The notes under the pieces: model-generated
Seen by the model: the letters and a program-made list of their open reading frames with translations, nothing else
Databases searched by the model: none
Told to the model about the DNA's origin: nothing
Translations under genes and position numbers: made by a program
Assembly (NCBI GenBank): GCA_051453625.1
Contig: JBOZIK010000001.1
Location: 113,284,918 to 113,317,081, forward strand
Length of the DNA stretch: 32,164 nt
Direction: 5' to 3'
DNA from: Welwitschia mirabilis
Taxonomy: Eukaryota; Gnetophyta; Gnetopsida; Welwitschiales
In this document: in pieces, positions 1 to 10,750 of the stretch
How the letters are laid out: every line of letters starts with the position of its first letter
Numbering within the stretch: the stretch's first letter is position 1

Positions 1-285
1 CTTGCAACCTCAACCTAGATCTTTTAAATAACTTTTTCAATAATGATTTTCATGAGGACTTTAAACCCGTACATGACCATGATATCCAACATGTAAGATC
101 CATTGAAAATCTTTTACATCAAGATGGGTGTTCTACAACTATGAAGAATGAAAATAATCTTTAACATAGAGACTTATCTAATGGCTTAAATACATGTTCT
201 TAAATAATACTCCTATAATCCATTGATCATTATTTCTTAACTTCACCCTTCCTAAGAAAAAAATTTACTTAATCCTATCATTAAT
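1..285 (+). other. Unidentified left-edge sequence
   Basis: The third forward frame is open from the window edge to about 164, with an acidic, His/Asn-rich reading (for example EDFKPVHDHDIQHVRSIENL). It does not match the integrase core expected upstream of the integrase tail that starts near 286, and I do not recognise it. It may be a fragment of another element joined by deletion, or a chance open frame. The rest of the stretch is AT-rich with stops in all frames. Confidence 0.25.
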
Positions 286-499
286 CTAGTACTAAAGGAT
301 AAAATTACTAAACTTATAGACATAGTTAAATTTGTGCTTTTGCATAATACTCGACTACATCCTATACATAACAAGCTAACCTCTAAGTGGCTTGGTTCTT
401 ATCATGTGAAAAGGGTACATTTTAATGGCTCTGTTGAGATCTCTGATCTTTAAACTTAAGAAATCGAAAGAGTAAATGACCAAAGGTTAAAAATTTATA
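286..499 (+). pseudogene. Ty3/gypsy integrase C-terminal remnant
   Basis: The first forward frame reads DIVKFVLLHNTRLH, then KLTSKWLGSYHVKRV, FNGSVEI and, after two stops, VNDQRLKIY. This is the order of the gypsy integrase tail: the VLLxNSRLxLFPGKL segment, the SRWxGPF-type motif, the GAVEI strand and the VNGQRLKPY end. In the family this tail follows the DDE core and binds DNA. Only about 70 codons remain, with in-frame stops after EISDL, and a 10-base N gap starts at 500 just past the last motif. The core, RT and gag of this copy are not in the window. It is a separate copy from the element at 4388-14871, whose own integrase ends near 12090. Confidence 0.8.
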
Positions 500-509
500 N
501 NNNNNNNNN
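500..509. other. Assembly gap, 10 N
   Basis: Ten unknown bases immediately after the integrase remnant. The flanks share no duplicated sequence. Confidence 0.99.
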
Positions 510-1600
510 ATACATCTCTAGATGATTATTGTTATATCTTGATCATGATAGAAGCAATTAACTTGGAAGATCCTCTTTACAAAATTAAGATCTTCCCTTG
601 GCCATCTACTAGATTCTTTCTTAGCTTTATTTCTTAGTTTTAGTTATGGGATTACCTAATCATCTTGAACTAGATTTGTGTTTGATTTCCATAGGTGTTA
701 CCATGATTAAGTAATTCTTTTCTTTAGGTTTTCATGTGATAAAGATTGGATTCATTTAATATTAAGATATTCCAATATCTACAACCAATCTCCTTAGCTA
801 TTTTATAGTAAAATATCAATTATGTTAATTCGATGCTTGTTTTTAGCCATATACTTTATTATCTTATCATTCCAATGATTAATCAATGCTATTAAAAATG
901 GGGAGTCTAATTCAATGGAAAAAAATTTAAAAAAATAAAAAGTAAGAGGGAAATATTGAAAAAGAGAGAAAGAAAAAGAAAAATGAATTACCCTTTTGCA
1001 ATCATACCATGATGTACTATCACAAGCATACTAGGGCAAATTTTCCTGAGAAGGGCCTTTGGGAGTATGATGTGGTAGCTGTGGAAACTCTACCACACAA
1101 TTAGTTGTTCATGATTTAGCTTTGGATAATAGGTTTTTATTCTCTTGGCATTGGTTGCACTCCCCTCATCATGATGAATGGTGTTGTTTAATACCCCATG
1201 GACTAAAAAGTCCCATCACTCTGAGGCATAAACTTCAAGAGCATATGAGTATATTGATCATTTGATGATATCTTGTCAAAGGACTATGGTTGTCATAGCT
1301 AAAGAGGAATTGAATTATAGTCCAAACATAACTTGATACCTTGCTAAACATAATCATTAGATATTATCATCATTACTACCCTTTTGAATGGTACTCTATG
1401 GTGTTCTACATTGAATCATGCATTTTTGTATTAAGTAGATTTATAATCCTTACCAAGAAGTTTTGCTAAGTTTGAATTTTAGGCAAAAGTTAATCTTCTT
1501 TATGTTCTATCTTGTCCAATTTTTCTTTTTGTCTTATCTTAGTTTGTTGATTTTTCTTTTTAAAATCATTTTCTCACCTCTCCCAAAATAATGTTTAGGA
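510..1600 (+). other. 3' non-coding tail of the first gypsy remnant
   Basis: No gene is recognisable. A purine-rich run at 917-985 (A with scattered G) resembles the A/G-rich stretch that often lies between integrase and the 3' LTR in plant gypsy elements. Further on there is a perfect 8-bp inverted repeat, TGTGGTAG at 1071-1078 and CTACCACA at 1090-1097, with an 11-base loop. Assignment to the gypsy element is inferred from position. No LTR boundary can be placed. Confidence 0.4.
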
Positions 1601-2271
1601 NNNNNNNNNNNNNNNNNNNNNNNNNNNNNNNNNNNNNNNNNNNNNNNNNNNNNNNNNNNNNNNNNNNNNNNNNNNNNNNNNNNNNNNNNNNNNNNNNNNN
1701 NNNNNNNNNNNNNNNNNNNNNNNNNNNNNNNNNNNNNNNNNNNNNNNNNNNNNNNNNNNNNNNNNNNNNNNNNNNNNNNNNNNNNNNNNNNNNNNNNNNN
1801 NNNNNNNNNNNNNNNNNNNNNNNNNNNNNNNNNNNNNNNNNNNNNNNNNNNNNNNNNNNNNNNNNNNNNNNNNNNNNNNNNNNNNNNNNNNNNNNNNNNN
1901 NNNNNNNNNNNNNNNNNNNNNNNNNNNNNNNNNNNNNNNNNNNNNNNNNNNNNNNNNNNNNNNNNNNNNNNNNNNNNNNNNNNNNNNNNNNNNNNNNNNN
2001 NNNNNNNNNNNNNNNNNNNNNNNNNNNNNNNNNNNNNNNNNNNNNNNNNNNNNNNNNNNNNNNNNNNNNNNNNNNNNNNNNNNNNNNNNNNNNNNNNNNN
2101 NNNNNNNNNNNNNNNNNNNNNNNNNNNNNNNNNNNNNNNNNNNNNNNNNNNNNNNNNNNNNNNNNNNNNNNNNNNNNNNNNNNNNNNNNNNNNNNNNNNN
2201 NNNNNNNNNNNNNNNNNNNNNNNNNNNNNNNNNNNNNNNNNNNNNNNNNNNNNNNNNNNNNNNNNNNNNNN
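1601..2271. other. Assembly gap, 671 N
   Basis: A run of 671 unknown bases. Open frames that appear to cross it are artefacts of N. Confidence 0.99.
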
Positions 2272-2308
2272 GAAAGATAGGATGATAGTCAGATAAGTAT
2301 GATCATCC

Positions 2309-2578
2309 TTTATGTTGTGAGGATGATGATTAGGACAACAATTAGCATTTTTAACATGTGCTAAGAATTAATTAGTAGGTGATATGTTGTCCTCTTTGTC
2401 ATAGGAACGACATGATGAACAATAATCAAAATCATTTGTAAAATTAATTAAATTGTTATGAAAGGGTGAATATAACTTATACCTCTTCATTTTACACCCT
2501 TTATTAACCTATTCCAACCTATAAATAGAACCTTTTAGATACTATTCAAAATCATTCTTTATTATCTACATTATTATG
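2309..2578 (+). repeat. Promoter-like (LTR-like) block, copy 1
   Basis: A 270-bp block ending exactly at the 100-N gap. It is repeated at 2679-2948, at about 96% identity by eye. It contains a TATA-like box (CCTATAAATAG, near 2518-2528) and an inverted repeat, AGGACAACA at 2332-2340 with TGTTGTCCT at 2385-2393. The TGTTGTG start and TATA box suggest the U3/R part of an LTR, but there are no coding or primer-site landmarks. Just upstream, AGGATGAT (2279-2286) pairs with ATCATCCT (2303-2310). Confidence 0.55.
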
Positions 2579-2678
2579 NNNNNNNNNNNNNNNNNNNNNN
2601 NNNNNNNNNNNNNNNNNNNNNNNNNNNNNNNNNNNNNNNNNNNNNNNNNNNNNNNNNNNNNNNNNNNNNNNNNNNNNN
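2579..2678. other. Assembly gap, exactly 100 N, with duplicated flanks
   Basis: A fixed-size placeholder gap. The 270 bases to its left and the 270 bases to its right are near copies of each other, so this may be an unmerged contig overlap and not missing sequence. Confidence 0.95.
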
Positions 2679-3049
2679 TTTTTGTTGTGAGGATGATGAT
2701 TAGGACAACAATTGGCATTTTTGACATGTGCTAAGAATTAATTAGTAGGTGATATGTTGTCCTCTTTGTCATAGGAATGACATGATGGACAACAATCAAA
2801 ATCATTTGTAAAATTAATTAAATTGTTATGAAAGGATGAATATAACTTATACCTCTTCATTTTACACCCTTTATTAACCTATCCCAACCTATAAATAGAC
2901 TGTTTTAGATACTATTCAAAATCATTCTTTATTATCTACATTATTATGATAATTAAAAATTGTTGAAGGTAAGGAAATCCATCATATTTTTGACAAGGAC
3001 CATTTTGATATTAGGCAATGAATCTTCCATTGAGGAGTTGTTGTTATAA
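2679..3049 (+). repeat. Promoter-like (LTR-like) block, copy 2, plus downstream sequence
   Basis: Positions 2679-2948 repeat 2309-2578 with around ten substitutions. The TATA-like box lies near 2888-2898 and the inverted repeat at 2702-2710 and 2755-2763. The sequence continues to 3049 without recognisable coding content and then enters a long gap. If the 100-N gap is spurious, copies 1 and 2 are one locus. Confidence 0.55.
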
Positions 3050-3955
3050 NNNNNNNNNNNNNNNNNNNNNNNNNNNNNNNNNNNNNNNNNNNNNNNNNNN
3101 NNNNNNNNNNNNNNNNNNNNNNNNNNNNNNNNNNNNNNNNNNNNNNNNNNNNNNNNNNNNNNNNNNNNNNNNNNNNNNNNNNNNNNNNNNNNNNNNNNNN
3201 NNNNNNNNNNNNNNNNNNNNNNNNNNNNNNNNNNNNNNNNNNNNNNNNNNNNNNNNNNNNNNNNNNNNNNNNNNNNNNNNNNNNNNNNNNNNNNNNNNNN
3301 NNNNNNNNNNNNNNNNNNNNNNNNNNNNNNNNNNNNNNNNNNNNNNNNNNNNNNNNNNNNNNNNNNNNNNNNNNNNNNNNNNNNNNNNNNNNNNNNNNNN
3401 NNNNNNNNNNNNNNNNNNNNNNNNNNNNNNNNNNNNNNNNNNNNNNNNNNNNNNNNNNNNNNNNNNNNNNNNNNNNNNNNNNNNNNNNNNNNNNNNNNNN
3501 NNNNNNNNNNNNNNNNNNNNNNNNNNNNNNNNNNNNNNNNNNNNNNNNNNNNNNNNNNNNNNNNNNNNNNNNNNNNNNNNNNNNNNNNNNNNNNNNNNNN
3601 NNNNNNNNNNNNNNNNNNNNNNNNNNNNNNNNNNNNNNNNNNNNNNNNNNNNNNNNNNNNNNNNNNNNNNNNNNNNNNNNNNNNNNNNNNNNNNNNNNNN
3701 NNNNNNNNNNNNNNNNNNNNNNNNNNNNNNNNNNNNNNNNNNNNNNNNNNNNNNNNNNNNNNNNNNNNNNNNNNNNNNNNNNNNNNNNNNNNNNNNNNNN
3801 NNNNNNNNNNNNNNNNNNNNNNNNNNNNNNNNNNNNNNNNNNNNNNNNNNNNNNNNNNNNNNNNNNNNNNNNNNNNNNNNNNNNNNNNNNNNNNNNNNNN
3901 NNNNNNNNNNNNNNNNNNNNNNNNNNNNNNNNNNNNNNNNNNNNNNNNNNNNNNN
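3050..3955. other. Assembly gap, 906 N
   Basis: A run of 906 unknown bases. Confidence 0.99.
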
Positions 3956-4387
3956 TAATGTTCTTTCTTATAGCTTATCTTAATTGTAATTTAAGTGACA
4001 TGAATTTGTAATTAAAATATATTACAAGGACCAATCTAAGTGACAATAGATTGGAAGTTTAATTAATTCATTACATTAGAATTACATTCATTACATTCCA
4101 TTACATTCCATTTCATTTCATTACATTCCATCTTCATCTTTGCATTATTTAATTTTATTTCCTTTAAAGTAAAATTCCAAAAATATATCATTCTTCTCTT
4201 TATAAAATTAATGTTTCAAATTCTCTTTTAGAAGTATTCTCTAAGTGTACGACATTTGCGTTAATTCGATTATAGAAATGTGTATTGTGCACAATTAGAA
4301 TATTAGATTTTCAAATGTTGTAAATTAAATTCAATCTTTAGAATATTGGAATTAGAAGCACAAATATGCATTGTAACACACTCTAAT
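3956..4387. other. AT-rich spacer before the gypsy LTR
   Basis: No gene seen. It contains the short simple-sequence tract described separately. Part of it may be the U3 of the left LTR of the gypsy element, but I cannot align it convincingly with the sequence upstream of 14118. Confidence 0.4.
4068..4132 (+). repeat. CATTACATTC simple tandem repeat
   Basis: About six imperfect 10-11 bp units of CATTACATTC with TTTCATTTCA variants. This is ordinary low-complexity sequence. Confidence 0.75.
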
Positions 4388-5141
4388 CCAAGAGCTTGTA
4401 ACCTTCCTTACCCCCACCTCTCCTTATATAAGGGCCTTTAACCCTTTATTGTATCATATTTAAATTTAGAGAATTGTAAAACCTTAAAGAATTTAATTAT
4501 GATGGATTTCTAAGTGACTCTTCAAGGGAGTGAGCTAGTCTTCTAGGATTACTGAGGAGTTCTTCATTCTTTTACTATAAAGTTATTTCTTTTTGTAATA
4601 TAAAAGTTATTACTTTTTATTTCACTTCATGAGTAACATTATAATTGAGATGCTTAGGTAACTATTTTAATCATTCAACTTTATTACATTTTAAGGCAGC
4701 TCTTTTAAGTCTTGATTTTAGTCCTTTAACTTTATAGATTTTAAGTACTTAGGTCCTTACTTTCTATTATTATCTTAAGCTTTGGAAATGAAGTGGTAAT
4801 TAAGTTCACCATTACTCATGTGGTGAATGAGAAAATGTCATCATGATTTAGGCTAAAAGAATTTAATGATTTATGTGTTGTAGGAAGGTAATTATACAAC
4901 ATTAGAGTGAAGTATTACATGGAAAAAAAATCAGTGAATCCTTAGATCTAGTTTGCTTTCCTTCTATTTATAAATAAAGTTTTAAATCAAATTCTAAAAT
5001 TCATCCCTTTTCCTTTTCTTAAACTTTGTAATTTGCATTAAATCAAGTAATGCGAAACTTCTAAACCAATATCCATGTTATCCCTAAAGAGAATGATAGC
5101 TAAGTGAAAACCTAGATTTAAATCCTATTCATTATACTACA
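4388..5141 (+). repeat. Left LTR of the gypsy element (R/U5 and part of U3)
   Basis: This block aligns over its whole length with 14118-14871, at roughly four-fifths identity by eye. Shared landmarks in order are AGAGCTTGTAACC, CCTTTATTGTAT, TTCTAAGTGACTCTT, AATATAAAAGTTRTTACTTTTTA, GATTTTAAGTACTTAGG, CTAGTTTGCTTTCC, ACCAATATCCATGTTAT and TTCATTATACTRCA. A TATA box (CCTTATATAAGG, near 4421-4432) fits a pol II promoter in U3. The right end is set at the CA at 5140-5141, 12 bases before the primer site. The left end is where similarity fades, and the true LTR may start further upstream. The divergence between the two LTRs implies an old insertion. Confidence 0.75.
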
Positions 5142-5153
5142 TTGATTAGATGT

Positions 5154-5171
5154 TGGTGCTATTGTGAGGGG
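5154..5171 (+). promoter_or_regulatory. Decayed tRNA-Asp primer-binding site
   Basis: TGGTGCTATTGTGAGGGG matches the canonical Athila/Tat site TGGCGCCGTTGCCGGGGA, which is complementary to the 3' end of tRNA-Asp, at 11 of 18 positions. Six of the seven differences are transitions, mainly C to T and G to A. Its place just after the left LTR supports the call. Minus-strand DNA synthesis would prime here in an active copy. Confidence 0.65.
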
Positions 5172-5550
5172 TAACCATGGTAGTAGTTTAAAGTAGCACT
5201 CCTTTTATTTTTTCAAGTTGTTATAAATAGTTTTTATCTTTATAGTGATAAGTAATAGTCCTCCTTGTAGTAAGACTGAAATTGATCCTTTTTCTTTTTT
5301 TTTTATGTGTTTCTTAAATTTTCTTTCACTAGTTAGTATTGGTCATTCTACTGAAACTCAAATTAGTAAAGCTTGTTTTTAAAGTTTGGATTTAATTTTG
5401 TGCTAACTTATTTTATGAAAGTCTAATGTTCTTTTTGTACATTGCTGTTGGAGCAAGTCTTAAAAACTTTTAATTAAACTTTGCATTACATTGTATGCTT
5501 TCTTTTTCTTACTGCGTTTTTATATTATTTTTTATATTTTTATTTTTACA
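5172..5550 (+). other. Leader of the gypsy element
   Basis: AT-rich with T-runs and no recognisable coding sequence. It lies between the primer site and gag, as an untranslated leader would, and is cut by the gap at 5551. Confidence 0.45.
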
Positions 5551-6281
5551 NNNNNNNNNNNNNNNNNNNNNNNNNNNNNNNNNNNNNNNNNNNNNNNNNN
5601 NNNNNNNNNNNNNNNNNNNNNNNNNNNNNNNNNNNNNNNNNNNNNNNNNNNNNNNNNNNNNNNNNNNNNNNNNNNNNNNNNNNNNNNNNNNNNNNNNNNN
5701 NNNNNNNNNNNNNNNNNNNNNNNNNNNNNNNNNNNNNNNNNNNNNNNNNNNNNNNNNNNNNNNNNNNNNNNNNNNNNNNNNNNNNNNNNNNNNNNNNNNN
5801 NNNNNNNNNNNNNNNNNNNNNNNNNNNNNNNNNNNNNNNNNNNNNNNNNNNNNNNNNNNNNNNNNNNNNNNNNNNNNNNNNNNNNNNNNNNNNNNNNNNN
5901 NNNNNNNNNNNNNNNNNNNNNNNNNNNNNNNNNNNNNNNNNNNNNNNNNNNNNNNNNNNNNNNNNNNNNNNNNNNNNNNNNNNNNNNNNNNNNNNNNNNN
6001 NNNNNNNNNNNNNNNNNNNNNNNNNNNNNNNNNNNNNNNNNNNNNNNNNNNNNNNNNNNNNNNNNNNNNNNNNNNNNNNNNNNNNNNNNNNNNNNNNNNN
6101 NNNNNNNNNNNNNNNNNNNNNNNNNNNNNNNNNNNNNNNNNNNNNNNNNNNNNNNNNNNNNNNNNNNNNNNNNNNNNNNNNNNNNNNNNNNNNNNNNNNN
6201 NNNNNNNNNNNNNNNNNNNNNNNNNNNNNNNNNNNNNNNNNNNNNNNNNNNNNNNNNNNNNNNNNNNNNNNNNNNNNNNNN
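5551..6281. other. Assembly gap, 731 N
   Basis: A run of 731 unknown bases inside the gypsy element, between leader and gag. Open frames crossing it are N artefacts. Confidence 0.99.
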
Positions 6282-6929
6282 AAATACTCTTCATGAACTC
6301 AGTGAACCTCTATGTAAAAGCTAAACCTGTTTTATGCAACTTTATCAACATTGCCACCTTTCCTCACTAGAATCACCATCCCTTTGATTTAGAACACCCT
6401 AAATTTTTAACTTAACCTTTTATGTAATCCTTGAAACCAAACCAACTTATAGGATCTATTAAATTCAACTTAAAAACTATCTAAAACTTGTTTGCAACCT
6501 TCTAAACTTATTGTTACATGACCTAGAATCATGACAAAATTAAGAGATTAATTCATAATAACATGGATCCCTACATCGATCATGAAAGAATGCAAGAAAT
6601 AAAAAACTAGGGTCATGATAACTTCTAAAGAAAACAAACCTCGTCTTTCTAAAATAATAAGAATAACCAAAACAATTAATAAACTAACTTATCACAACAA
6701 TAATGGTAAATATCAAATGATTCAATTGATTTTCAAGTTCCCTTCAATGGACTTTTGTCTAACTAGAAGATAATCAACTAATTAACAGCCTACTATTTTA
6801 CCCAAGAAGAGCCCAAACAGCAAGCTACTATCACTGCTGCTACTAACTAACCTATGCAAATCCTTCATGATTACCTTAAATCCCAATGCCTAGGAACATC
6901 CTCTTGCATAGTGCTATCACCCATTAGTT
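6282..6929 (+). other. Degenerate sequence upstream of recognisable gag
   Basis: Stops occur in all frames. It probably includes the decayed 5' end of gag, but I see no reliable family motif until about 6960. No start codon can be proposed. Confidence 0.35.
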
Positions 6930-8348
6930 AAAGGTTAGAGTTTAAACCCTCTACTATCCAACTCTTGCTTCATTTCCATGGATTAAAGTCTGAGGATCCA
7001 TACCTTCACCTCAAAGAATTCGAATTTATTCTATTAATTGTCCCTTAATATCATAACACTCATGATGTGAATAGTATTACCTTATTTCCCTTTTTCTTAA
7101 AAGATAAGGTAAAATCCTAGTTATACATCCTTTTGCCCTTCTCTATTACAAATTGGTTGACTAAAGTAAGGTTTTTACCTCTAAATTTTTATCCAGTTAT
7201 AAGACAAATGCCCTATGAAAAAAAATAATAAATTTACAATAAAATGATCATGAAACTTTTTCCTAGATCTTAGAATGATTTAAAGACTTATTACTAAAAT
7301 GTCCCTAACATGGTTTTGAACTAAGTAAAAAGATAAGATTTTTCTATGACAGGTTGTCCATGAATAATCACCAAGTGGTCAAAATGATGAGAAGGGAAAA
7401 CTTTATTAGCTTGCCACTATATGAGATCTAGGAATATCTAGAAAATGTAGCTAAGAGATTAAAACATTTGGGTAAATCCGTAGAACCATATAGATTGCAC
7501 CGTCCAATTAGATCAACAATTATTTTTAAAGTTCCTAAAAATTTCAAGATGAATAATAAATTATATGAATTAGCAAGGAAATTAGAATTTTTAACCACAT
7601 CATATTCACCCTCATCCATGATCACTAAGCTTGAATGTTTGATTTGCCACCATAACATCCATGAAACTACCAAATGTCTCCATGTCCCTCTATTCCAAAA
7701 CATATTCAATGATTAGGTAAACATGATAGGGTACTAATGTCATAATCCTAAAAATGATCCCTACTTAAATATATATAACCCCTAGTGGAGGAATCACCCC
7801 AACTTTTCTTGAAAATAGGACAATCAAAATTAGATAAGAAACCAATACTCATTATCATCCTATTATCACTTTTCTTTCAATTACCAAAAATCAACCTCAT
7901 CTACTTCTTTTAAGGATTCAGTCAGAAAGTTCATGGAAACTCAACTTTAACTTAACAAAAACCATGAACAATCTTTAAAAATCACTCCTTCGTATTAAAT
8001 AGCTTTGAGTAAAACATGTAATCCATTACCTAGGTTCTGCAACCACTTTAACAAATGCAAACTCCAATTATTTCCATCCTAAACCAAAGAGAAATAGGAA
8101 AATTTCCTAAAAGTATCCAACTAAACCCAAAGGGGGTTAGGTTTACTAAAGGGATAGAACCCTTGAAAGAAACTAAGTCTATACACCTTAGAAGTAGGAA
8201 AGAGTTAGAAAATCCACCCATACAAAATAAGCCTAAGGAAAAACCAAACCCTATAAAAACAAGAAAAAGGATAAGAATGAAGATCCATTGTCCATTTATA
8301 AAGAACCCTTACTTTTTTTCCAATAACCTAGGAAGGACAACATTATGA
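6930..8348 (+). pseudogene. gag: Gypsy gag remnant (Ogre/Tat/Athila type)
   Basis: Gag forms the virus-like particle. Motifs appear in the family order but across shifting frames: EDPYLHLKEF near 7000, LFPFFLKDKVKS near 7090, and a stretch ending in the open frame 7468-7713. That stretch contains a CCHC zinc knuckle, CLICHHNIHETTKC, with C57, C60, H65 and C70 at the correct CX2CX4HX4C spacing. Next comes YNPWWRNHPNFSW near 7770, matching the YNPGWRNHPNFSW motif typical of these gags. The open frame 8055-8345 (97 residues) carries GKFPKSIQLNPKGV and KSIHLRSRKELENP, the usual link from gag to protease (TLRSGK). Many stops and frameshifts make it a pseudogene. The 5' end is lost in the gap or too decayed to read. 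Confidence 0.85.
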
Positions 8349-9092
8349 AAAAATAATTAGAGGTTTTAAAAAATTCCAAGGAAGTTAAAATAAACATACC
8401 CTTACTAGAATCCATTAAATAAGTACCTTCCTATGCTAAATTATTTAAAGACTTATGCACTATAAAATGGTATATGAACATAAAACACAAGGCTTTTTTA
8501 GGTCAACAAATAAGAATAATTCTCTAAAACAAATTTTCATCAAAATATAAAGACCCTGGGTGTCCCACAATTACTACTACTATAGGTAACAAATAACTCA
8601 ACGAAGCCTTATTAGAATTAGGAGCTAGTGTAAACTTGCTTCCTTACAGAACCTATAAAGAATTAAGCTTGGAAGAACTTAAGAACATGAAACTATAATT
8701 CCAATTAATAGATAACTCTATTAAAACATCATTAGAAGTCATAGAGGATGTCATCATTAGAGTTAGTAATTACTACTTTCTAATAGACTTTATGGTTTTG
8801 GACATGGAGAACTCAATAAACCAATCAGTGCCTCTTATTTTAGGAAGATCATTCTTAGCAACATCAAATGCCTTGATCAATTGAAAGAATAGATTAATGA
8901 AGATTTCCTTTAATAACATAACCATATAAGTAATTGCTACTTCCTAGTAGACTTTATGGTTTTAGACATGAAGAACTCAACAAACCAATTAGTGCCTTTT
9001 ATTTTAGGAAGAACATTCTTAGTAACATCAAATGCCTTGATCAATTGAAAGAATAGATTAATGAAGATTTCCTTTGATAAGATGACCATATA
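8349..9092 (+). pseudogene. Gypsy aspartic protease remnant with internal duplication
   Basis: The protease cuts the Gag-Pol polyprotein. Visible motifs are NIPLLESIK and VPSYAKLFKDL (8385-8455), KDPGCPTITTTIGN (8550-8590), the active-site region LLELGASVNLLPY (8609-8647), IEDVIIRV, DFMVLDME and PLILGRSFLAT. Related elements have DLGAS here. The catalytic Asp is Glu in this copy (GAA at 8615-8617), so even a repaired frame would probably be inactive. The stretch with DFMVLDM and LILGRSFL is present twice because of a 164-bp tandem duplication that shifts the frame. Upstream it joins gag and downstream RT, the normal gypsy order. Confidence 0.85.
8765..9092 (+). repeat. 164-bp tandem duplication inside the protease
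   Basis: Copy 1 is 8765-8928 and copy 2 is 8929-9092, directly adjacent, at about 92% identity (around 13 substitutions, most of them transitions). Each encodes the protease C-terminal part. As 164 is not a multiple of three, the duplication itself breaks the reading frame. Confidence 0.92.
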
Positions 9093-10340
9093 ACTAAATG
9101 TCTTTAATGCCATGAAGTTGCCTTTAAATTATGAAGGGGTAGAAAGAGGATAGAAACCCTTTTTGACTTAGAAGAATAATTATGCCTCATCGCTTAAAAT
9201 AAAATTGACCTAAACTTAAACCATATCCAAGTGATCTAGAATATGCTTTCTTAAGGAATACTTCCACCTTTTTAGGAGTCATAAATTCTTCCTTAATTTC
9301 ATATTAAAAATATCAATTTCTTAAAATCTTAAGGGAGAATAAGCAAGCAATAGGATGAATCCTCTTTAATACTAGAGGCATGGACCCTAGAATTTGCATG
9401 TACTATATCTATTTAGAAGATAATGTTAAGTAATCTAGAGAAGTCTAAAAACAAATAAATCCAAATTTAAGGGAGTTAGTTAAAGATGAGATGATTAAAA
9501 TTCTTAATAATGTAATTATCTACCCTATTTTAGATAGTAAATGAATGAGTCTAACTTAGGCTATGGCTAATATAGTTGAATTATTCTTGTCCCAAATGAG
9601 CATAAAAAATGTATTTATACCAGATTCATAGTAAAATGGATGATATGCATCAACAATAAAAAATTAAATGTTGTCTCAAGAAAGAATCACTTTTCTTACC
9701 TTTTTCTAATCAAATCTTAGAGAAACTTATAGGGAATTTATTTTATTATATCTTAAATAGATACTAAGACTATAATCAAATTAGAAGTTTCCCTAACGAT
9801 TAAGATACAAATACCTTCATCTGTCCAATAGAACATATGCCTACAAATGAATGTTCTTTGGATTATGTAATGCACCCACTACTTTCCAATGTTGCATGAT
9901 TAGAATCTTCTCTAATTTATTGGACTCAAGTATTAAAATATTTAAGGATAATGTTTTAGTTTTTGAAACCTCTTTTAATAGCTTTTTGTATAACTTAGAA
10001 CATGTCCTTGAGTGATGTATCAAAAAACTGTCATGCTAAACTAGGGAAATGCCACTTTATGATTAATCAAGATATAGTTTTAGGACATGTTATATCTAAG
10101 GAAGGAATCTAAATAGATCTTGCTGAGGACTCTCTAATTAAACACTTACCAAACAATAAAAAATAAAAATATATTAGATCATTTTTAGGACATGCAATAT
10201 ATTATAGGATATTTATCAAGGATTTTATCAAAATTTCTAAGCCTTTGCTTTATCTTTTAAGGAAAAATGCATCTTTCAATTAGAATCCCAAGTGTGAAAA
10301 TTCATTTGAATAACTCAAAGAGAAAATTACTTTGATACTT
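9093..10340 (+). pseudogene. Gypsy reverse transcriptase remnant
   Basis: The reverse transcriptase copies element RNA into DNA. The order of motifs is clear: KWMICINNKKLN (9635-9670, the WRVCIDYRKLN motif), ICPIEHMP (TFTCPFG region, near 9820), KIFKDNVLVFETSF (9935-9976, the catalytic FMDDFSVFGSSF motif), GKCHFMINQDIVLGHVIS (10045-10095), KYIRSFLGHA (10167-10197), and FIKDFIKISKPLLYLL (10210-10258). The MDD triad has become KDN, with Asp kept at 9947-9949 and Asn at 9950-9952, so the second metal-binding Asp is lost. There are many stops and several frameshifts. Confidence 0.88.
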
Positions 10341-10750
10341 ATTATTTAATCATTCAACTAGAAGTTACCTCTTAACCTTATGTATAATGTACGTGATTAT
10401 GCAGTTGAAGTTGTATCAGGACAAAGAATTGATAAAAAACAACTATAATTCATTATGTTACTAAAGCATTAAATGATACTTAAGTAAACTACATTGTTAC
10501 AGAGAAAGAGATATGGTTATAGCCATTTCCTTAAATAAAGTTATGTAATACCTCTTAGGATCTAAGGTAGTTATCTATGCTAATCATTCATCCCTTAAAT
10601 ATTGTTTTGTTAAAAAGCATTTAAAATCAAGACTAATTAGATGGATACTTCTCCTTTAAGAGTTTAACTTAGAGATTAATAATGCAAGAAGGGATTTGAT
10701 AATGTAGTTATAAATTAAATTTCACAAATATCCCAAAATAATTTTCAAAC
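10341..10750 (+). pseudogene. Gypsy RNase H remnant
   Basis: RNase H degrades the RNA strand of the RNA/DNA hybrid. Motifs seen are NLMYNVRDYAVEVVSGQR (10375-10430), where relatives have ELMCDASDYAVGAVLGQR, then GSKVVIYANHSSLKY near 10560-10605 and the end LKSRLIRWILLL and FNLEINNARRDL (10620-10700). The first catalytic Asp (CDAS) is replaced (YNVR). It follows RT directly, as in all gypsy pol genes, and is full of stops. Confidence 0.85.

Noticed and set aside
2309-2948. A genuine pair of tandem LTRs
   Set aside because: The copies abut a 100-N placeholder exactly on both sides, as at two other gaps, so a contig-overlap artefact is more likely.
1591-6370. Several long open frames (1591-2280, 3018-3983 and four around 5481-6370)
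   Set aside because: They consist almost wholly of N. The few real residues at the ends carry no signal.
7428-7709. 93-codon minus-strand frame
   Set aside because: Antisense shadow of the gag zinc-knuckle frame.
9841-10023. 60-codon minus-strand frame
   Set aside because: It lies opposite the gypsy RT catalytic region, whose plus-strand motifs are clear; a shadow frame.
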